DNA of 64,000 bases from contig NC_084466.1 of NCBI RefSeq assembly GCF_027409185.1, positions 70,786,501 to 70,850,500 of the forward strand. Reading direction: 5' to 3'. This document shows, in pieces, positions 46,501 through 62,500 of this stretch; position 1 is the stretch's first letter; each line of letters begins with the position of its first letter. The DNA comes from Cynocephalus volans (taxonomy: Eukaryota > Chordata > Mammalia > Dermoptera > Cynocephalidae). Under the pieces are notes generated by a model that saw only the letters and a list, made by a program, of their open reading frames with translations, made no database searches and was not told where the DNA came from. The position numbers were made by a program, and so were the translations under genes.

Positions 46501-49500
46501 CTGTAGGGAAGACATCCTCTTTACCATAGTAAAAATAACTTTACTAGTTTAGAGCCCAAACACTAGAACTAAGTGGGCTTTGTGATTCAGAGAATTTCTA
46601 ACAAGTAGTAGCCACCATTAAAAAGCAAACGAAACAAACTTTATGAACTTCAAGTAAAACATAATCACAATACAGAAACTACCAAAAGCTTTAAGCTGTG
46701 TAGCAAATTCCGATTTATTCACACCCTACTTCCCTGAAAACCAGTCAGCACCAGCAGGTAAGTGGCAGATGTATCCTCAGAGTGATATATGTGACTGGGA
46801 GGAGGAGGTATTAATAATATCACTGTTGCTTGGGCCAGGACTTGAGCTATTTATGGAAATCTTACATATTGATGAAAAAAAAAAATGAAGAAAATTTGAA
46901 TGTTTTCCCTACAAATAAAGATTCCCTTCTTTCTTATTCTGTTCTATGTTTGACCTTTTCTTCCATTTTTGTCATGATCTCAAACTCTCAGAAATCTTAA
47001 CTAGAGGTGTAACCTGAAGTTGGCCACAGATAACACAGTGCAGAATATCTAAAGCTAGTGCATACAAGTACCTGTTCAGGCAGGTAAACTTTGTTGTAAA
47101 CATGGCCATACATTACTCCAAGAAATCTGTATTGCAGATGTGTGCCACTAGCTCAAGCATGTTAATATTAATGAACGGATACAAATCACTGGTTACATTC
47201 AAAGCATAATCCCTTAAGGACAATGAGCAAACATCTTTTTAATTTTTTTTTTAAATCTAAAGGACAAGACAGCTAAAACAAGTTGTGAAAGTGTTTACTT
47301 CAACTAGATTGTCAGACTCCTTACTTCAGGGATATATCTTATTTACCACTCTATCTTTCACAGTGTTTTTACATAATGGATATTTAATGAAAAAATGTTG
47401 ACTCTGGTCACTTACATAAAATTTATGTCCCTGCAGCATAGTTAAGACATAAAATATACACACATACTACTATATATTATATTCTAATAAAATTGTATGC
47501 ATAGCATGTGTACAGGTGTGTGTATATTCACATTAAAAAAAGATCAAAATATTAAAAATATTGAATATTACCTGTAAGTAGCCATTTTTTTTTTTTTTAA
47601 AGATGACCACTAAGGGGATCTTAACCCTTGACTTGGTGGTGTCAGCACCACGCTCTCCCAAGCAAGCTAACCGGCCATCCCTACATACGGATCCAAACCC
47701 TTGGCCTTGGTGTTATCAGCACCCCAATTGTTATCTCTCTCCCAAGTGAGCCATGGGCTGGCCCTTCTAAATAGTCATTTTAATTTTCCTTTATATTTCT
47801 ATTTTCAAAACAAACAGATTTTATAATATGTAGGAAAAAAATCTAAAAGCTGTACCAAGCACTTTGTTACCTTCATTTAATCCTAATAAACTTAAGGTAA
47901 ATATTACTCCCATTTTACAAAAGAGGAATAAGACTAATAAGGAGAAGGAAGGTAATAATAATACCAAATTTTATTTATGAGGAAACTGAAGCAGAGACAC
48001 ATTAAATAACTTTCCAAAGGTCCCACTGTTCTTAGAAGGGGCAAGTTTGGACTCTCACCCAAGCAGTCTGATTCCAAAGTTCATGCTTTTAATGGCTATA
48101 CCAAACTGTGTTTACTGTTATTTTCATAGGTGATATTTTTACTTAAATCCTCTCAAGTAAAATTAATTTTAATTTAATTTTCTTCAAAGAGGATGTTGTA
48201 TAGATCCTACAGAATCTATGATAAGGTGCTGTGAATAGCTAGTTCTTATGATCATGACTGCATTGAGCCCTATGAGAGTTAATGGCCCCAATATCTTACA
48301 ACTAAGATGGAGCCTTCTCCAAGTTTATGTGAAGCATCCTTCCTTCCTAAATGTTTTGTTATGCTGAAATTTTGCTAGCTAATTTTATATCCTTGTAACT
48401 CACACATCTAAAAACCTGATAGAAGCTATCATTAGTTTTTCAAGAAAAAGATAAACGCATGGTAAATTACGCAAACAATTTTAGATTAACAGAAGTCCAC
48501 TCATGGGCTCCAATATAATCCTAAGCACAGGTAAAATTAGATATATTGTTTTGTAAATTTATATTTTAAAAGGAAAGAAATTATTGTTATATGGTAAGTT
48601 AAACTTTTTATTTTGCCAAAAACAAAAGCTAACGTCAAAAAATAAAAAGAGCTGATGTCTTCACTACCCTGTTTCTAAAAAAAAAAACTTCTAAGGAGTT
48701 TTAAGTTTATATTAAATATAAAAGAAGGCAAAAACAACAGCTATTTATCACTTTTTGGTTTACGAATATTAAATGAATGGTAGTATTTGCTAAGCTTTAC
48801 TTTAATGTACATTTTAAACATTAATGCTATCCAATAAATGAGACCATTGACCCAGAGATATACATTGATTTTTCTTTTTCTCACTTCTCTCACCTAATTT
48901 ATCAACAAGCTCTATACCATTAAAATACATTCCAAATGCAATGACTCTAAACTATTCCAATGCTACCATTACCTTCATAACAAGACACTATCATCTTTTG
49001 TCTGATCTACTCCAAGTCTCCTAAGTGGTCTCCTTGCTTCCAAATTTATTTCCCCGTCTTCCCCTTTCCATTCTCCATACACCAGCCACAGTGATCTTTT
49101 AAAAGTGCTTTAAACTATGGACATTTTCACTAGTAGTGAAAATGTCCATACTACCCAAAGTGATATACAAATTCAATGCAATCCCCATCAAAATTCCAAA
49201 GACATTTTTCTCAGAAATGGAAAAAACTCTCCAGACATTTATATGGAACAATAAAAGACCACGCATAGCCAAAGCAATGCTGAGCAAAAAAAATAAAGCT
49301 GGAGGCATAACACTACCTGACTTTAAGCTATACTACAAAGCTATAATAACCAAAACAGTATGGTACTGGCATAAAAACAGACACACTGACCAATGGAATA
49401 GAATAGAGAATCCAGAAATCAACCCACACACTTACTGCCATCTGATCTTTGACAAAGGCACCAAGCCTATTCACTGGGGAAGGGACTGCCTCTTCAGCAA

Positions 49501-50542
49501 ATGGTGCTGGGATAACTGGATATCCATATGCAGGAGAATGAAACTAGATCCATACCTCGCACCGTATACTAAAATCAACTCAAAATGGATTAAGGATTTA
49601 AATATACACCCTGAAACAATAAAACTTCTTAAAGAAAACATAGGAGAAACACTTCAGGAAATAGGACTGGGCACAGACTTCATGAATACAACCCCAAAAG
49701 CACAGGCAACCAAAGGAAAAATAAACAAATGGGATTATATCAAACTAAAAAGCTTCTGCACAGCAAAAGAAACAATTAACAGAGTTAAAAGACAACCAAC
49801 AGAGTGGGAGAAAAATATTTGCAAAATATACATCTGACAAAGGATTAATATCCAGAATATATAAGGAACTCAAACAACTTTACAAGAAGAAAACAAGCAA
49901 CCCAATTAAAAAAGGGGCAAAAGAGCTAAGTAGGCATTTCTCTAAGGAAGATATCCAAATGGCCAACAGACATATGAAAAAATGCTCAACATCACTCAGC
50001 ATCCGGGAAATGCAAATCAAAACCACATTGAGATACCATCTAACCCCAGTTAGGATGGCTAAAATCCAAAAGACTCTGAACGATAAATGCTGGCGAGGTT
50101 GCGGAGAAAAAGGAACTCTCATACATTGTTGGTGGGACTGCAAAATGGTGCAGCCTCTATGGAAAATGGTATGGAGGGTCCTCAAACAATTGCAGATAGA
50201 TCTACCATACGACCCAGCTACCCCACTGTTGGGAATATACCCAGAGGAATGGAAATCATCAAATCGAAGGTATACCTGTTCCCCAATGTTCATCGCAGCA
50301 CTCTTTACAATAGCCAAGAGTTGGAACCAGCCCAAATGTCCATCATCAGATGAGTGGATACAGAAAATGTGGTACATCTACACAATGGAATACTACTCAG
50401 CTATAAAAACGAATGAAATACTGCCATTTGCAACAACATGGATGGACCTTGAGAGAATTATATTAAGTGAAACTAGTCAGGCACAGAAAGAGAAATACCA
50501 CTTGTTCTCACTTATTGGTGGGAGCTAAAAATTAATATATAA

Positions 50543-50582
<40 letters not shown>

Positions 50583-53500
50583 TCACACACACACACACAA
50601 AAAAAAAACCAGGGGGGGGGAGAAGATATAACAACCACAACTACTTGAAGTTGATACGACAAGCAAACAGAAAGGACATTGTTGGGGGGGAGGGGGAGGG
50701 AGAAGGGAGGGAGGTTTTGGTGATGGGGAGCAATAATCAGCCACAATGTATATCGACAAAATAAAACTTAAAAAATAAATAAATAAATAAATAAATAAAT
50801 AAAAATAAATAAATGTTAGTTGCTAAAAAATAAATAAATAATTAAAAAATAAAAAATAAAAAATAAATAAAATTAAAAATTTTTTTTAAAAAAGTGCTTT
50901 AAAAATAAATTTTAAAAGGTCAGACTCTGTCATTAAACCCTTTAATCTTCAGTGACTTACGCTTGCACTTAAAAACCAATTGCCTTAAAGGTGTGTGGAC
51001 ACAGAGTCAATATTCAAAATCAACATTCAAAATCAACTTTATTGTATATACTATATATATATATAAACTATATACTATATAAATATATATATAAACTATA
51101 TACAATATAAATAAAGCATATACTTTATTGTATAATAGATACATTGAAAATAAAACTTAAAAAGTAGAATAAGCTACAAGAGTATCAAGAAACCATTCAG
51201 TGTCTGGGAATAAATCTAACAAAAGATGTATATGGCCTGAAAACTATAAAAGATTACTGAGAGAAACAAAAAAATGACTTAAATACATGGTGAGATGTAC
51301 GATGTTCATATATTGGAAAACTCAGTATCATTAAAAATGTTAATTTCTCCCAAATATATCTATACATTCAACATAATCCCAATCAAAATCCCAGAAAGCT
51401 TTTTATTTTAAAAATTAACAAGCTGATTCTAAAATCTATATTGAATCACAAGTTAAAATGGCCATGATTAAGAATGAAACTGAAGGATTTATATTACTAA
51501 ATATCAAAGCATAATATAGAGCTTTAGAGTGATTAAAAGAGTGTATTATAAGTACAAGGAAAGACAAATAAACCAACAGAATAAACAGAAAACAAATCGA
51601 CACACACGGTTATGTGACTTATGATGATGTTTCTACTACAATTCAGTGGTAAAGAATGGCCTTCACAATAAATGGTGCTGGATCAAGTATACATGTATAT
51701 GGAAATAAAAAAATTAACCTTGACTCATACCTCATGCCATGCTCAAAAATTATTTTGGGATGAATTAAAGACCTACAAGTGAAGCTAAAATAAATCAAGC
51801 TTCTTAGAAGAAAATATGGGTGAATATCCTCATGGCCTTGGGATAGACAAAGATTTCTTAAACAGGACTCAAAATGAACTAACCACGAAATAAAAGATTA
51901 TTAAAATTAAGAATTTCTGTTCATCAAAGTACACTGCTAAGAGAGTGAAAAGACAATTCAAAAACTGGTAGCAAACATTTGTAATGCTTATTACCCCATA
52001 AAGGACTTGTATCCAAGCACAATTTTGAAAACTCTTACAAATCAGTAACACAAAGACAGACAGTCCAATAGAAAACTGGGGAAAAGACTTCAAAAAAATA
52101 CCTAACAAAAGAATATATCCAGCAGCCAAAAAAACATATAAAAAAACTGTTCAACACCACTAGTCTTCAGAAAAATGCAAATTAGAGACAAATGATATAC
52201 CACCACACATCTTCCACAATGGCTAAAATTAAAAAGACTAACAACATCATGTGCTGGAGAGGATGTGAAGCAACTGAAACTCCTACCCATCTCTGGTGGA
52301 GTAAACTGGAACAACCACGTTGAGAAAACACTCAGCAGTACCTACCTACTACAGCTAATCAATCCTTTCACCCAGATATTCCATTTCTGGATATACACAC
52401 AACAGTAATAACAATTTATGTCCACCAAAAGACATGCGCAAGAATATTCACAGCAGCTTTATCTGCAATGTCTAAGAACCAGAAACAACCCAAATGCCCA
52501 TCAATAATAGAATGGGTAAATAAATTGTGGTGTATTTATATAATGGAATTACTATACAACAATTAAAAAATAAGCTACTGAACATGCAACATGAATGAAT
52601 CTTATAAATATGTTAAATGAAAAAAGTCAGACCAAAAGAGTACACACTGTATCAGTCTATTTACTTGAAGCTAAATAGCAGAAAAAGCAGGAGATAGAAG
52701 TCAGATAGTGGTTTACCTTGGGAGTATTCAGATTGCATTTTAATTCTATTTTTCCACGAACTTTTTGAAATAATGTAAAACTCAAACTAGTCATCTACAA
52801 CAGCACTTCTCAAACTTTAATGAGCACATTAATGTCCTGAGAATCCTGTTAAAATGCATATTTTGATTCAGTAGGTCTAGCAGGGCCTTAGATTTGTGCA
52901 TGTCTAATAAGTTCTTGGGTAATGCCCAAGCTGCCGGTCCACATACTACACTTTGGGTAGAAAAAAGAGATTCTAATCAGTAACTACCTCCTAAAAACTA
53001 TAATGTATTTAAAAGATCATTTAGGGTTTTCTTCAGAGGACTGGGCAAATCAATCCTGACTACTATTCATTTGATATGGGTTTCACTTATGACAGACTAT
53101 ATCCTTTTAAATTAGAATTGTACTATTACTATAGTAAGAAGAATTTTAGAAAATCTTTTTCTAGCTTAAATTGATATAGCATTGTGTTTTTTGCAACACA
53201 GATGCATATTCTCTTTAAACTTTGTTAGATTTGCAGTTATGAATGTTTTGGGAGAACTGGATAAGGCAGTATGCATACTTGAATACTCAAATGCTTCAAA
53301 CTGCTTTGTTAGGAAAAAAGGTACATCTTTTAATAAAATTATGTCCTCGAATTTTCTTTTTTTCATACAAGATAAAGAATTAGCTCCCAAATATGTGTTT
53401 TTGAAAGTACAAAAGAAGTCATATGAAAAAATTTCTCTCTGGCTGTATCTTTATTTTAAAAGTTATTATTCCTAACAATTTTAATATCCACTTAAAATTC

Positions 53501-56500
53501 TATTAACAAAAATTTCCACTTGAGTGTTTTGCTAATGAAGAACATTCTGCAATAAGTATTGTTTTCTTCATAAGGCTAGAATCTTTTTAGAAGAAATGAA
53601 ATGGTTTACAAGAAGCAGAATAAGGGAAAGTTATAATTAATATAAAATATGGAACATTAAAATTTGACGAAAGGAAGATATTCTTTAAAGAAACCTGAAA
53701 TGGCTGTCGATAAATGCAACATGTAAGTTATATAGAATATCATAATCCAATCTCAATTTAATGTTAAAACATACTGAAATATGGCCCAGCACATATCTGA
53801 GAAAAATATTTCAAGGTACAACTATTAATAATAATGATAACAACAAAAAAACAACAATAATGATCAGAACCCACTCACTGCTATAAACTCTCATAAGCTG
53901 CAGTATTGAGTGGTTATTTAATACATTCAAATTACAATTACTTTCTGCTCCTGCTTTTCCCTATTCCATTCAGGGTTTTAATTGGAAGATGCCATCCTTA
54001 AAAGTTGCCTTTTATTATTTATTATATTTTCCTATTTTTTACAATTTTCATTTTAACTTTTTTGTGAATAATAAAATATATAGGAACTTAGTATTCTCCC
54101 AAGGAAAAATAAAACAAAATAAATGGATAACCATTTGGGAAAGAATGAGATCCTGACTTTTCTGCATGGACAAAAGTAAACTTCAGGTAGATTAAAAAAT
54201 CTGATGTAAGAGTGAATGCACAGAAAAACTTAAGAACATACATCTAAGTGAATTTTTAAAATAATTTATAATTTTCCCACTAATAGATGCTAACTTTATC
54301 ATATGTTAAATTCTAAATGTATTTGCTTGTGGGGACGTTTTCAAGCATGGTATGTTCCTGAGGAAGAAACTATAAAGAAAAACAATGCTTAGATTTCACT
54401 ATGTAAAAATTAAAAATTTATGCGTCTGAAAATAGTATAGGCAAATTTAAAAGGCAAATGCTAACTTGGAGAATATATTTATAATATGTATATGACAGTT
54501 AATATTCTTAGTGTATAAAGAATATCAGAAATTAACAAGAATGAGATACAACTCAGTAGGAAATGGCAAGGACTGAACAAGCAATTCACAAAGAGCCAAT
54601 AAACATTTCTTAAAAAGTTCATACTCACTAGAATCACAAAAATCCAAATGAGAAAAGGTGAGATAACACTTTTTGCTCATCATAACGGCAAAGACTTTTT
54701 TAAAATGCCCATTATCCAGTTTTAGCACTTTCGGAAGGAGGTAATATGGCAGATTTGAGGAAACAGGTGAAAGTAAGGTAAATATGAGTGCCTGCCTAAG
54801 GACACGTAGCATCTGCTGGACATCATGGAGGACTGTGCGGATGTTGGAGAGGAGTTTTAGTGACTCCAGTCTGTGTGGTTATACAATTTTCTTTAGCAGT
54901 GCTCAGCAGTCATAGCGTACAAAGGAGAAATTGGAAAAACTGAATTAACCCAGGGTGGTTTGCAAAGTGAGTGTGGTAAAATGACAAGGGTGCAAGAGAT
55001 TTAAAGGTAATGGCAGGATTATGATGGAATATAGGCTAGCTAGCAGAAAACGAACTGAACCAGTCATTCACATAACTAGTATTTACTGAGCTCCTCGTGA
55101 GCTGGCACATAGGAAAATTATTTTCGTATATTGATCTTTTCACCAACTACCTTACTAAAATTCATTTTTTGGTTCTACAGCTTTTCAGTTGATTTTCTTG
55201 GGTTTTCATAGTAGAGAATCAGAGCATCCATAAATCACCTAATGTCTCCTCCTGTGAAATATTTAAATCTCATTTCTCTATATGGTCTTTCCACCATAGC
55301 TTTATTTAAAAGTATTGGCAAGAATTGTCATTCTTCACTTAAATAGGAGTACATATATCTCTAGTAATTTTATGTTAATTCTGATGTTGGCTATTAGTTT
55401 TGTATATCTTTACATGGTTAAGGAAGTATTCTTCAATTACTCGTTTACTAAGATTTTTTCCACCAACAATTTGATTAAGTATCATTAGGATATAGAATTT
55501 AATATATTTTTACATACTCATTTAATATATTTCCTAACACGGAAACATTTAATATCTTTCCTAACACTGAAACGTTGTTGTATTCATGGAATAAGCCATA
55601 TTTGGTTTTAATATAAATGCTGTATTTGACCTGATGGTACATTTTAGAAAGCATTTATAAATGAATGATTCGTGGTTTTCATTACTTTACTATTATTAGA
55701 AGGCTTTCATATAAGTGTTATACCACCTAAAAAAAAAAAAAAAAAAAAAAACTGGGAAGCTTTCCATGTTTTTTCTGAGTTTTGGAGAATTATCTGTTTC
55801 TCACAGGTATGAATGAAGCTCTCTATATAACTTTAACTAGACCTAGCAACATGTTCTTTAATAACTTTTCTTCCGTCCCTAGGTACATTTAAGTTTTCCA
55901 CTTTTTGACTCATTTTTATCAATTTATATCACCTTAAAAATCATTCTTATAATTCAGATTTCCAAATTATTTTAGCATAAAATTGCATATGAGACTAAGA
56001 AGTTTTAATCCTCATCTGTGGATTGTCTCTTTTTCTTGTTATAATTTTAAATATTTTTTCCTTGATTAGACTTGCTGTAAGTTTGTCAATTCTGTTGATC
56101 TATTCAAGAAATAACTGTTTTCTAATTTATCACAAAAATTTCATTCCATTCTTCCTACTTATCATAGTTTTATTGTTCTCTCTCAGATACCTTTATATGA
56201 GGACCCAGTACTTTTTATTTTCAGTCTTGAGTCCTGTATGGTTTCCAACTGGTGCAGCTTTGGGTAATATGCTTATCCATGTGCTTTTCCACACACTGCT
56301 GTCTGGCTCCTATCCCCATCACAGGACTAAAATTATTCAGTAAAGCCATCGATCATCTATATACTGCCAAAGATAAACCCACTGTCTTTCTTTTAGTATA
56401 ACTTTTCATGTAGCATCTGCCATTATTAACCATGCCCTCCATCTTGAAACTCTATTCTCTTGGCTCTTCTGATAAAACCCTCTCCTCATTTTCTCCTGCC

Positions 56501-59500
56501 TCTTTCGCAATCTTCTCTCAGAATAATACTGTTGACTTTTTTTCTTCTCTTAAATGTCAGTGTTTCCCAAGACTGGGTCCTGATGGTTCTACTCTTTTAA
56601 AAAATGATTCCTAGTGACCTCATCCAAATCCATGGATTCAACTACCTCATACACAAAGCTCTCTAAACCCAAATGCATAGCTCCCTTCTAGATTACACAG
56701 ATTCCAGACGGATATCCCATAGGTACCTCAGACTCAACTTAGCTTAGACAATATCATTATCTTTATCTCCCAAACTTTATCCTCTTTCTGTATTCTAAAT
56801 ATTTTTAATTAGCCTACAAATTATTCTAGACTCTTCCTTATCACTTATGCACATTCAATCAGTCACCAAGTTTTGAAGATTTTACCTTTACCCCTTAAGA
56901 ATCTATCCCTTTGTGGCTATTTCCACAGTCTCTCCCTTAGATCGTGTATTTTTACAAAACTGACTCAATACTCCCATAATTTCCCTGTCTCCAACCTGGT
57001 CTCCCTCCTATCTATATATAACATACCACTTTCCAAGTGCTTTTTTTCAATAGAAAATGAAAAATCTGTTTATTGGTGATTCATAGCTTGTGTTCTGGCA
57101 TATTCTATTTGTTTCTTCTACTTAGGATAACCTTTTTCACCCCCTTCTTTACCTACCTAAATTCTACATGTCCTTCCAAGTTCAACTCTATTATCTCCCT
57201 CTCTTATAAAGCTTCTTCTCTGTAAAGGAGTATATGTAGAAATCTACATAAACTCCTCCTTTTGTTCTAGCATAGCATCCTAGGTACATGTCTTTCATAA
57301 AACTTGATTCTATAGTAATGATTGATTCATTTTACCATTTTCCACTAAAGGAGAAGCAATCTGAGGTCAACAGACCTTGAGTGTTTCGCCTGTACTCTCA
57401 TCAGCTAGCACATATTTGTTCATGTTCAATGTCTGTTATCATTTGTGAATGATTTTAGAAGAATTCTGTTTAGATTAAAACTCATATAAACAAATATAAC
57501 CAGAATTAATTGTTAGTAAACTCTGGATTGAATTGCTACTGACTATTCCATATTATATGACAAAACCTGTGCCTAACATAGCCAGCTTATTAGACAGAGC
57601 AGTACGATAAAAAAAAAAAAAAGCATAGTGATTGTGATGCATCCTCAAAAAAATCGAGCGCTTACTAATGAAACAAAAATAGAACACAGTATGGAAGTTT
57701 CTTAAACAACTACAGATAGAACTACCATACAATACAGCAATCCCACACTGGTATATACCCAAAGGAATGGAAATCACGTTGAAAAGATGCTTGCATTCTC
57801 ATGGTTATCACAGCTTTATTAATAATAGCCAAGATATGAAATCAACTTAAATGTCCATCAGTGGATGACAGGATAAAGAAAATGTATTATATGTACACAG
57901 TGGAACACGACTCAGCCATAAAAAAGAATGAAATTTTGCCATTCACAGAAGCATGGACGAACTTGGAGAAATTATGTTAAGTGAAATAAGCCAGGCACAG
58001 AAAGAGAAATACGCATGTACTCACTCATAAGTGGGAGCTAAACATAAATAAATAAATAAACAAAGATTAAGAAGAAGAATTTTAACTTTCAGAATGAGAG
58101 AACAGAACTATGCTTTCTGGAGGAAGGAAAAGGGAAGGGGTTGGGGACACACTGAGAGGTTGGTTAATGGATACAAAACAGCTAAATGGAAAAAATAAGT
58201 TCTACTGGTATACAGTTGAGCTAGGAATCTATAATTAAAATAATTACCTGCAAGTTATCAAATGGCTAAAAAAGAGGAGATGTCCTCATCACAAAGAAAT
58301 TTTTAAGTTTTACAGTGATGAATATGGCTAATTACTCTGATTTGATCATCACACATTGTATACATGTTAAAATATAACTCCGTACTTCACAAATATGTAT
58401 AATCAACATGTTTCAATAAAAAAATCTTTTAAATAATGAAACGAAAATAAAGAAGGATTTGCTAATTGTAAAGCCATTCCTAAAGGTCCTGCCACAATTC
58501 CCTTCTCAATTTAAAATATTAGATCTCATAGGACTCTGAGGTTTTTGTTGTTTGTTTTCTGTGGGGTGTTTTTCCTTGTTAGTTTTCAAAAATAATTACA
58601 GTATATGTATAACTCAGAGGAGCATAAATTTTATAAGGACAAATCTGTAACATCAGAGAGTAAAAATATAAGCTGTTTAGAAAAAAAGTTTTGTAAAAGT
58701 TCCAGTTTTCAAATCTGTATGTCATCTTAGCCCCCCCCAAATTTGCTTTATTTTTGGTCACAGAAAAATGGTATAAAACTAGGGTTTGAGATTCTATCTA
58801 CAAATACGACTCAATGTTATACTGTTCCAGGAACACAGACTATAAACGCAGGTCCAGTAAGCCATCTCAAAATGAACTTTGTTGTTCATAAAAAGAACTC
58901 AAAAGAACATTGTATGGAATGAGAAAAAATTCAACAGCCAAGGTAAAAACATTAAGAGAGTATGTGAAAGATTCACATTCACATAGTTTAAGAATTACAT
59001 TTTTCAAACATACCTTGTCCATTAATTTACTTGCATGAAGACTCAAGCTATTGAAGAATATTTTTTTGCTTAGCAAATGCATTTCTTCAATGGTAGTCAA
59101 TAATGTAGTTGCACTATTTCCAACAATGCCACTAAAAACAAAGAATATTTCAGGTTGCAAAGCAGAAGCTGAAACGATTCAGTTCTTTAACTGAGTATAC
59201 TGCTTTTAAAAAATCTGGATTTAAATAATAGTTTTTATGCAGAATACAACCTGTGAATTTAAAACAATTACTCCAGTTTCATATAAAAATGTCAGGGTTT
59301 TTTTTCTTTTGAGTTAGATGATGAAAAAATAAAAATTACTATGTTTTCAGTATTTCTCTTTTTAGCAAATCTGGGGTTTAGAACAAACATTTGTAATACA
59401 TAAACCTGTATCTCTATTTTCCCTCTATTACAGTAAACATATATATCTTGATTATCCAAGAAGACCTAATTTTAATTTTAAGAAAGGTATTCCACCAATA

Positions 59501-62500
59501 GTCTATTGATAAAATATTTAAGTTTTAAAAATACTGAGTCATTTTTAAAAATTAAAACTGTTATATAATATTAATAACACACCTATAGGGACTAGCCAGT
59601 TAGCTCAGTTGGTTAGTGTGGTGTCAAGGGTTTTCAGATCCCCATACTGGCAAGCCACCAAAAAAAATAAAATGACATACTTATAAATTATATAGTTTCC
59701 CTTTTTTTTATACAGTTGCCTAAATAGCAATATATTTAGACTAATTATAAAAATTCTGATAATGTTTTGAAATAATTACATTAGTACATTCCATAATCTT
59801 CAATTTGATATTACAAGGATATTTCTTAGATCCATCCAAGAGGGTTTCCCATTTTTACCAGGATCTAAGGCAAGTATGTATATAAAACAATTCTCTATTT
59901 TATTCTCCTAATTCATGTACTGAAAATGACTTAAAAATTTCTTAGAGGAAAACTTTTTTTTGATGTAAAAATATGCTGTAATCCAGTAGGAAATCATAAT
60001 TTCTAAAGGCACAAGAACATCTTACTATGCCTAAAAAAATTTAGATTGCTAAAGATAAACATAATGGCATTAATAATTAATGGTAAACAGTAAGCTAAAA
60101 ACACAGCAAATTTACTGATAAATAATATACCACATGTGATATATTATAAAAGCAAATACTGATACTAAATATTTCAATATTTTCTGAAACTAAAATAAAT
60201 TGACGAATTCTTAAACAGTTCATGAAAACAAAGCAAATTATCAGTAAAAAAGAAATGCATAAAGCAAACAGCAAAATACAAGCAAATTATTAAACAGGTA
60301 GCCATAACACCTGTATCTAAATATTTAACAAAATTCAAAAAATATTTCAGTTAAAAATATCATAAGCCAAACACCAAATTGAAAGAAATTCCCATATATG
60401 GCTATGCATGCCATAAAAGCAATCATTCCTCTGAATAAAAGTATACATCAAGCAACAGGGGAAGTAAATATGCAAATAGAAACTGATATTTCAATAAAAA
60501 ATTCAGAAAGATATCAAGATATATTTGCATTCATTTAAAAAATTTGGAGATATCAGCTTTATTTTGCAGTTACTCAGGTCTAGAATTTAATATTTATTGA
60601 GTACTCACTAGGTACCAGTAACCGGTCCAGATACTTATAAATGCTTCCTTCTGATATTTCACTCCATATTTCTCCCCAACATGCTTACACTATTACTTGA
60701 TTTGGCTTCAATTACTATTTGTATACTGAAAACTACCCATTTCCTAGTTTCAACCCTGATTTCTCTCTGTATTAGCTGCTCACTCAAAATCTCCTACCAT
60801 ATGTTCAAAGGTCCACCAAATCTGACATGGCCAAAGCTGAACTGAACTCTTCACCCACCCACCCCCATTGACCTGTTCCTCTCCAGCATCCCCCATCTCA
60901 GCAAATAATATCATTCACCCAGTTGTTCAAACCAAAAGACAAGAATTCATCCTTGACTCCTCTCATTTCACTCCCTCTAGTTCTCAGGTCTAAACTCTCA
61001 CGTTAGAATATAAAGTATCTCTGGAGTGAATTACTTTTCACCACTTTCAAGACTATTCATCTTCTAACTCATTTTCTCTGCTCAGAACCACAAACTGCTT
61101 TCTAAATACCTTTCTTGTTTCCCCTTTAGCCTCACTACACTACATTATCCACATAGTACCCAGAGTAACCGTATATCATAAATCAGCTCAAGCCACTCAA
61201 AACCCTCTCATATCTTCCCCTACCCACTCAGTATAAAATCTAAATCCTCATCATGGCCTACAAAGTCGTCTATGACCTGGCCTCCATCTAACTTCCTGAT
61301 TTCATCTTCCCATACTTCTTCCAGTTCACTACACTCCAACCAATAGTATTCCTCTGATTCTCTAGAATGCAAGCTTTTCCTAGCTTCAGGACCAGAGTGT
61401 ACCTCTGCCTAGGACACTCTTCTCCAGTATCTTTCCATGCCCAATTCCTACATGTTATTCAGGTCTGTTGACATATCACCTCTACCAAAAGGCTTTCAAA
61501 AATATTGACATATACATAAACCTACTCATACATGGTCACTACCTAAACTTTCTATTCTTTTCTCTCACAACTGATACTAATTTACTGCTTTTGAGTCTCA
61601 GGCAATGATGATAAATTTATATCTAAAATGTTAAAGGACTAACCAAATTATATCTCTGATCAGTTTGTAGTCTGTGGCTTGTTACTTTTGTTTGGAAATC
61701 TACCAATAGATGAGAAATGCATTTCTTGGCTGTGAAGTTCTGGTTAGCTACTCTCAGTCACTAAGGGGTAGGTAATATCCTTACCATAATATTTTGGTGC
61801 TCTGTGAACTAGTGATCCCTGAATCTCTCGCAGATGTTAGTTATAACCCTGTTAGATTTTAACAGCTGGTATACTATTCCTGATACTGGCATACTAGAGA
61901 AGTAATTTTTAAATATTTTTTAAGGGAAAAATATGAAAACTATCAAAAACATAGCTTGAAAAGGCATGGTTTAACATAACTACACATATAACTTTTTCTT
62001 ATAGTGAGTTATAATAAAGCTTAAGTGTATACCAACAACAGATATATGCAAAGAAAAATGAATACAAATTTTGGAGTCAAAGATCACATTTTAGATAAGA
62101 CAAGTGGCTCCTAATCAGATAAAGCTGCTTTTGGAGAAAATAAAGCTATGGTTCTGTTTTATCACTGACAGTAAATTAAAATGCTAAATAAGACTTTAAG
62201 TTATTTACATCCAGAATAGGACATTTCACTCATTATGGCCTATTTGAGTATAATAAATAGTTGCTTCAGTTGCCATGGCTCTCTTCTACTAATGCAGGAA
62301 GACTCAATAAATATGTTACAGACTTTTATTGTTACATAAGTTGTATGTGTACATATGTATATGTGCATTTATCAGTGTACCGTTACGTTTAGAGAAGAAA
62401 GGGAAAAGGAAAACCTCGAGGTATAGCATGTATAATATGCATGTAATGATTCACATGGTGTGGAGGTTCTACTAGCTATACTTACACACAGTGAACACAA

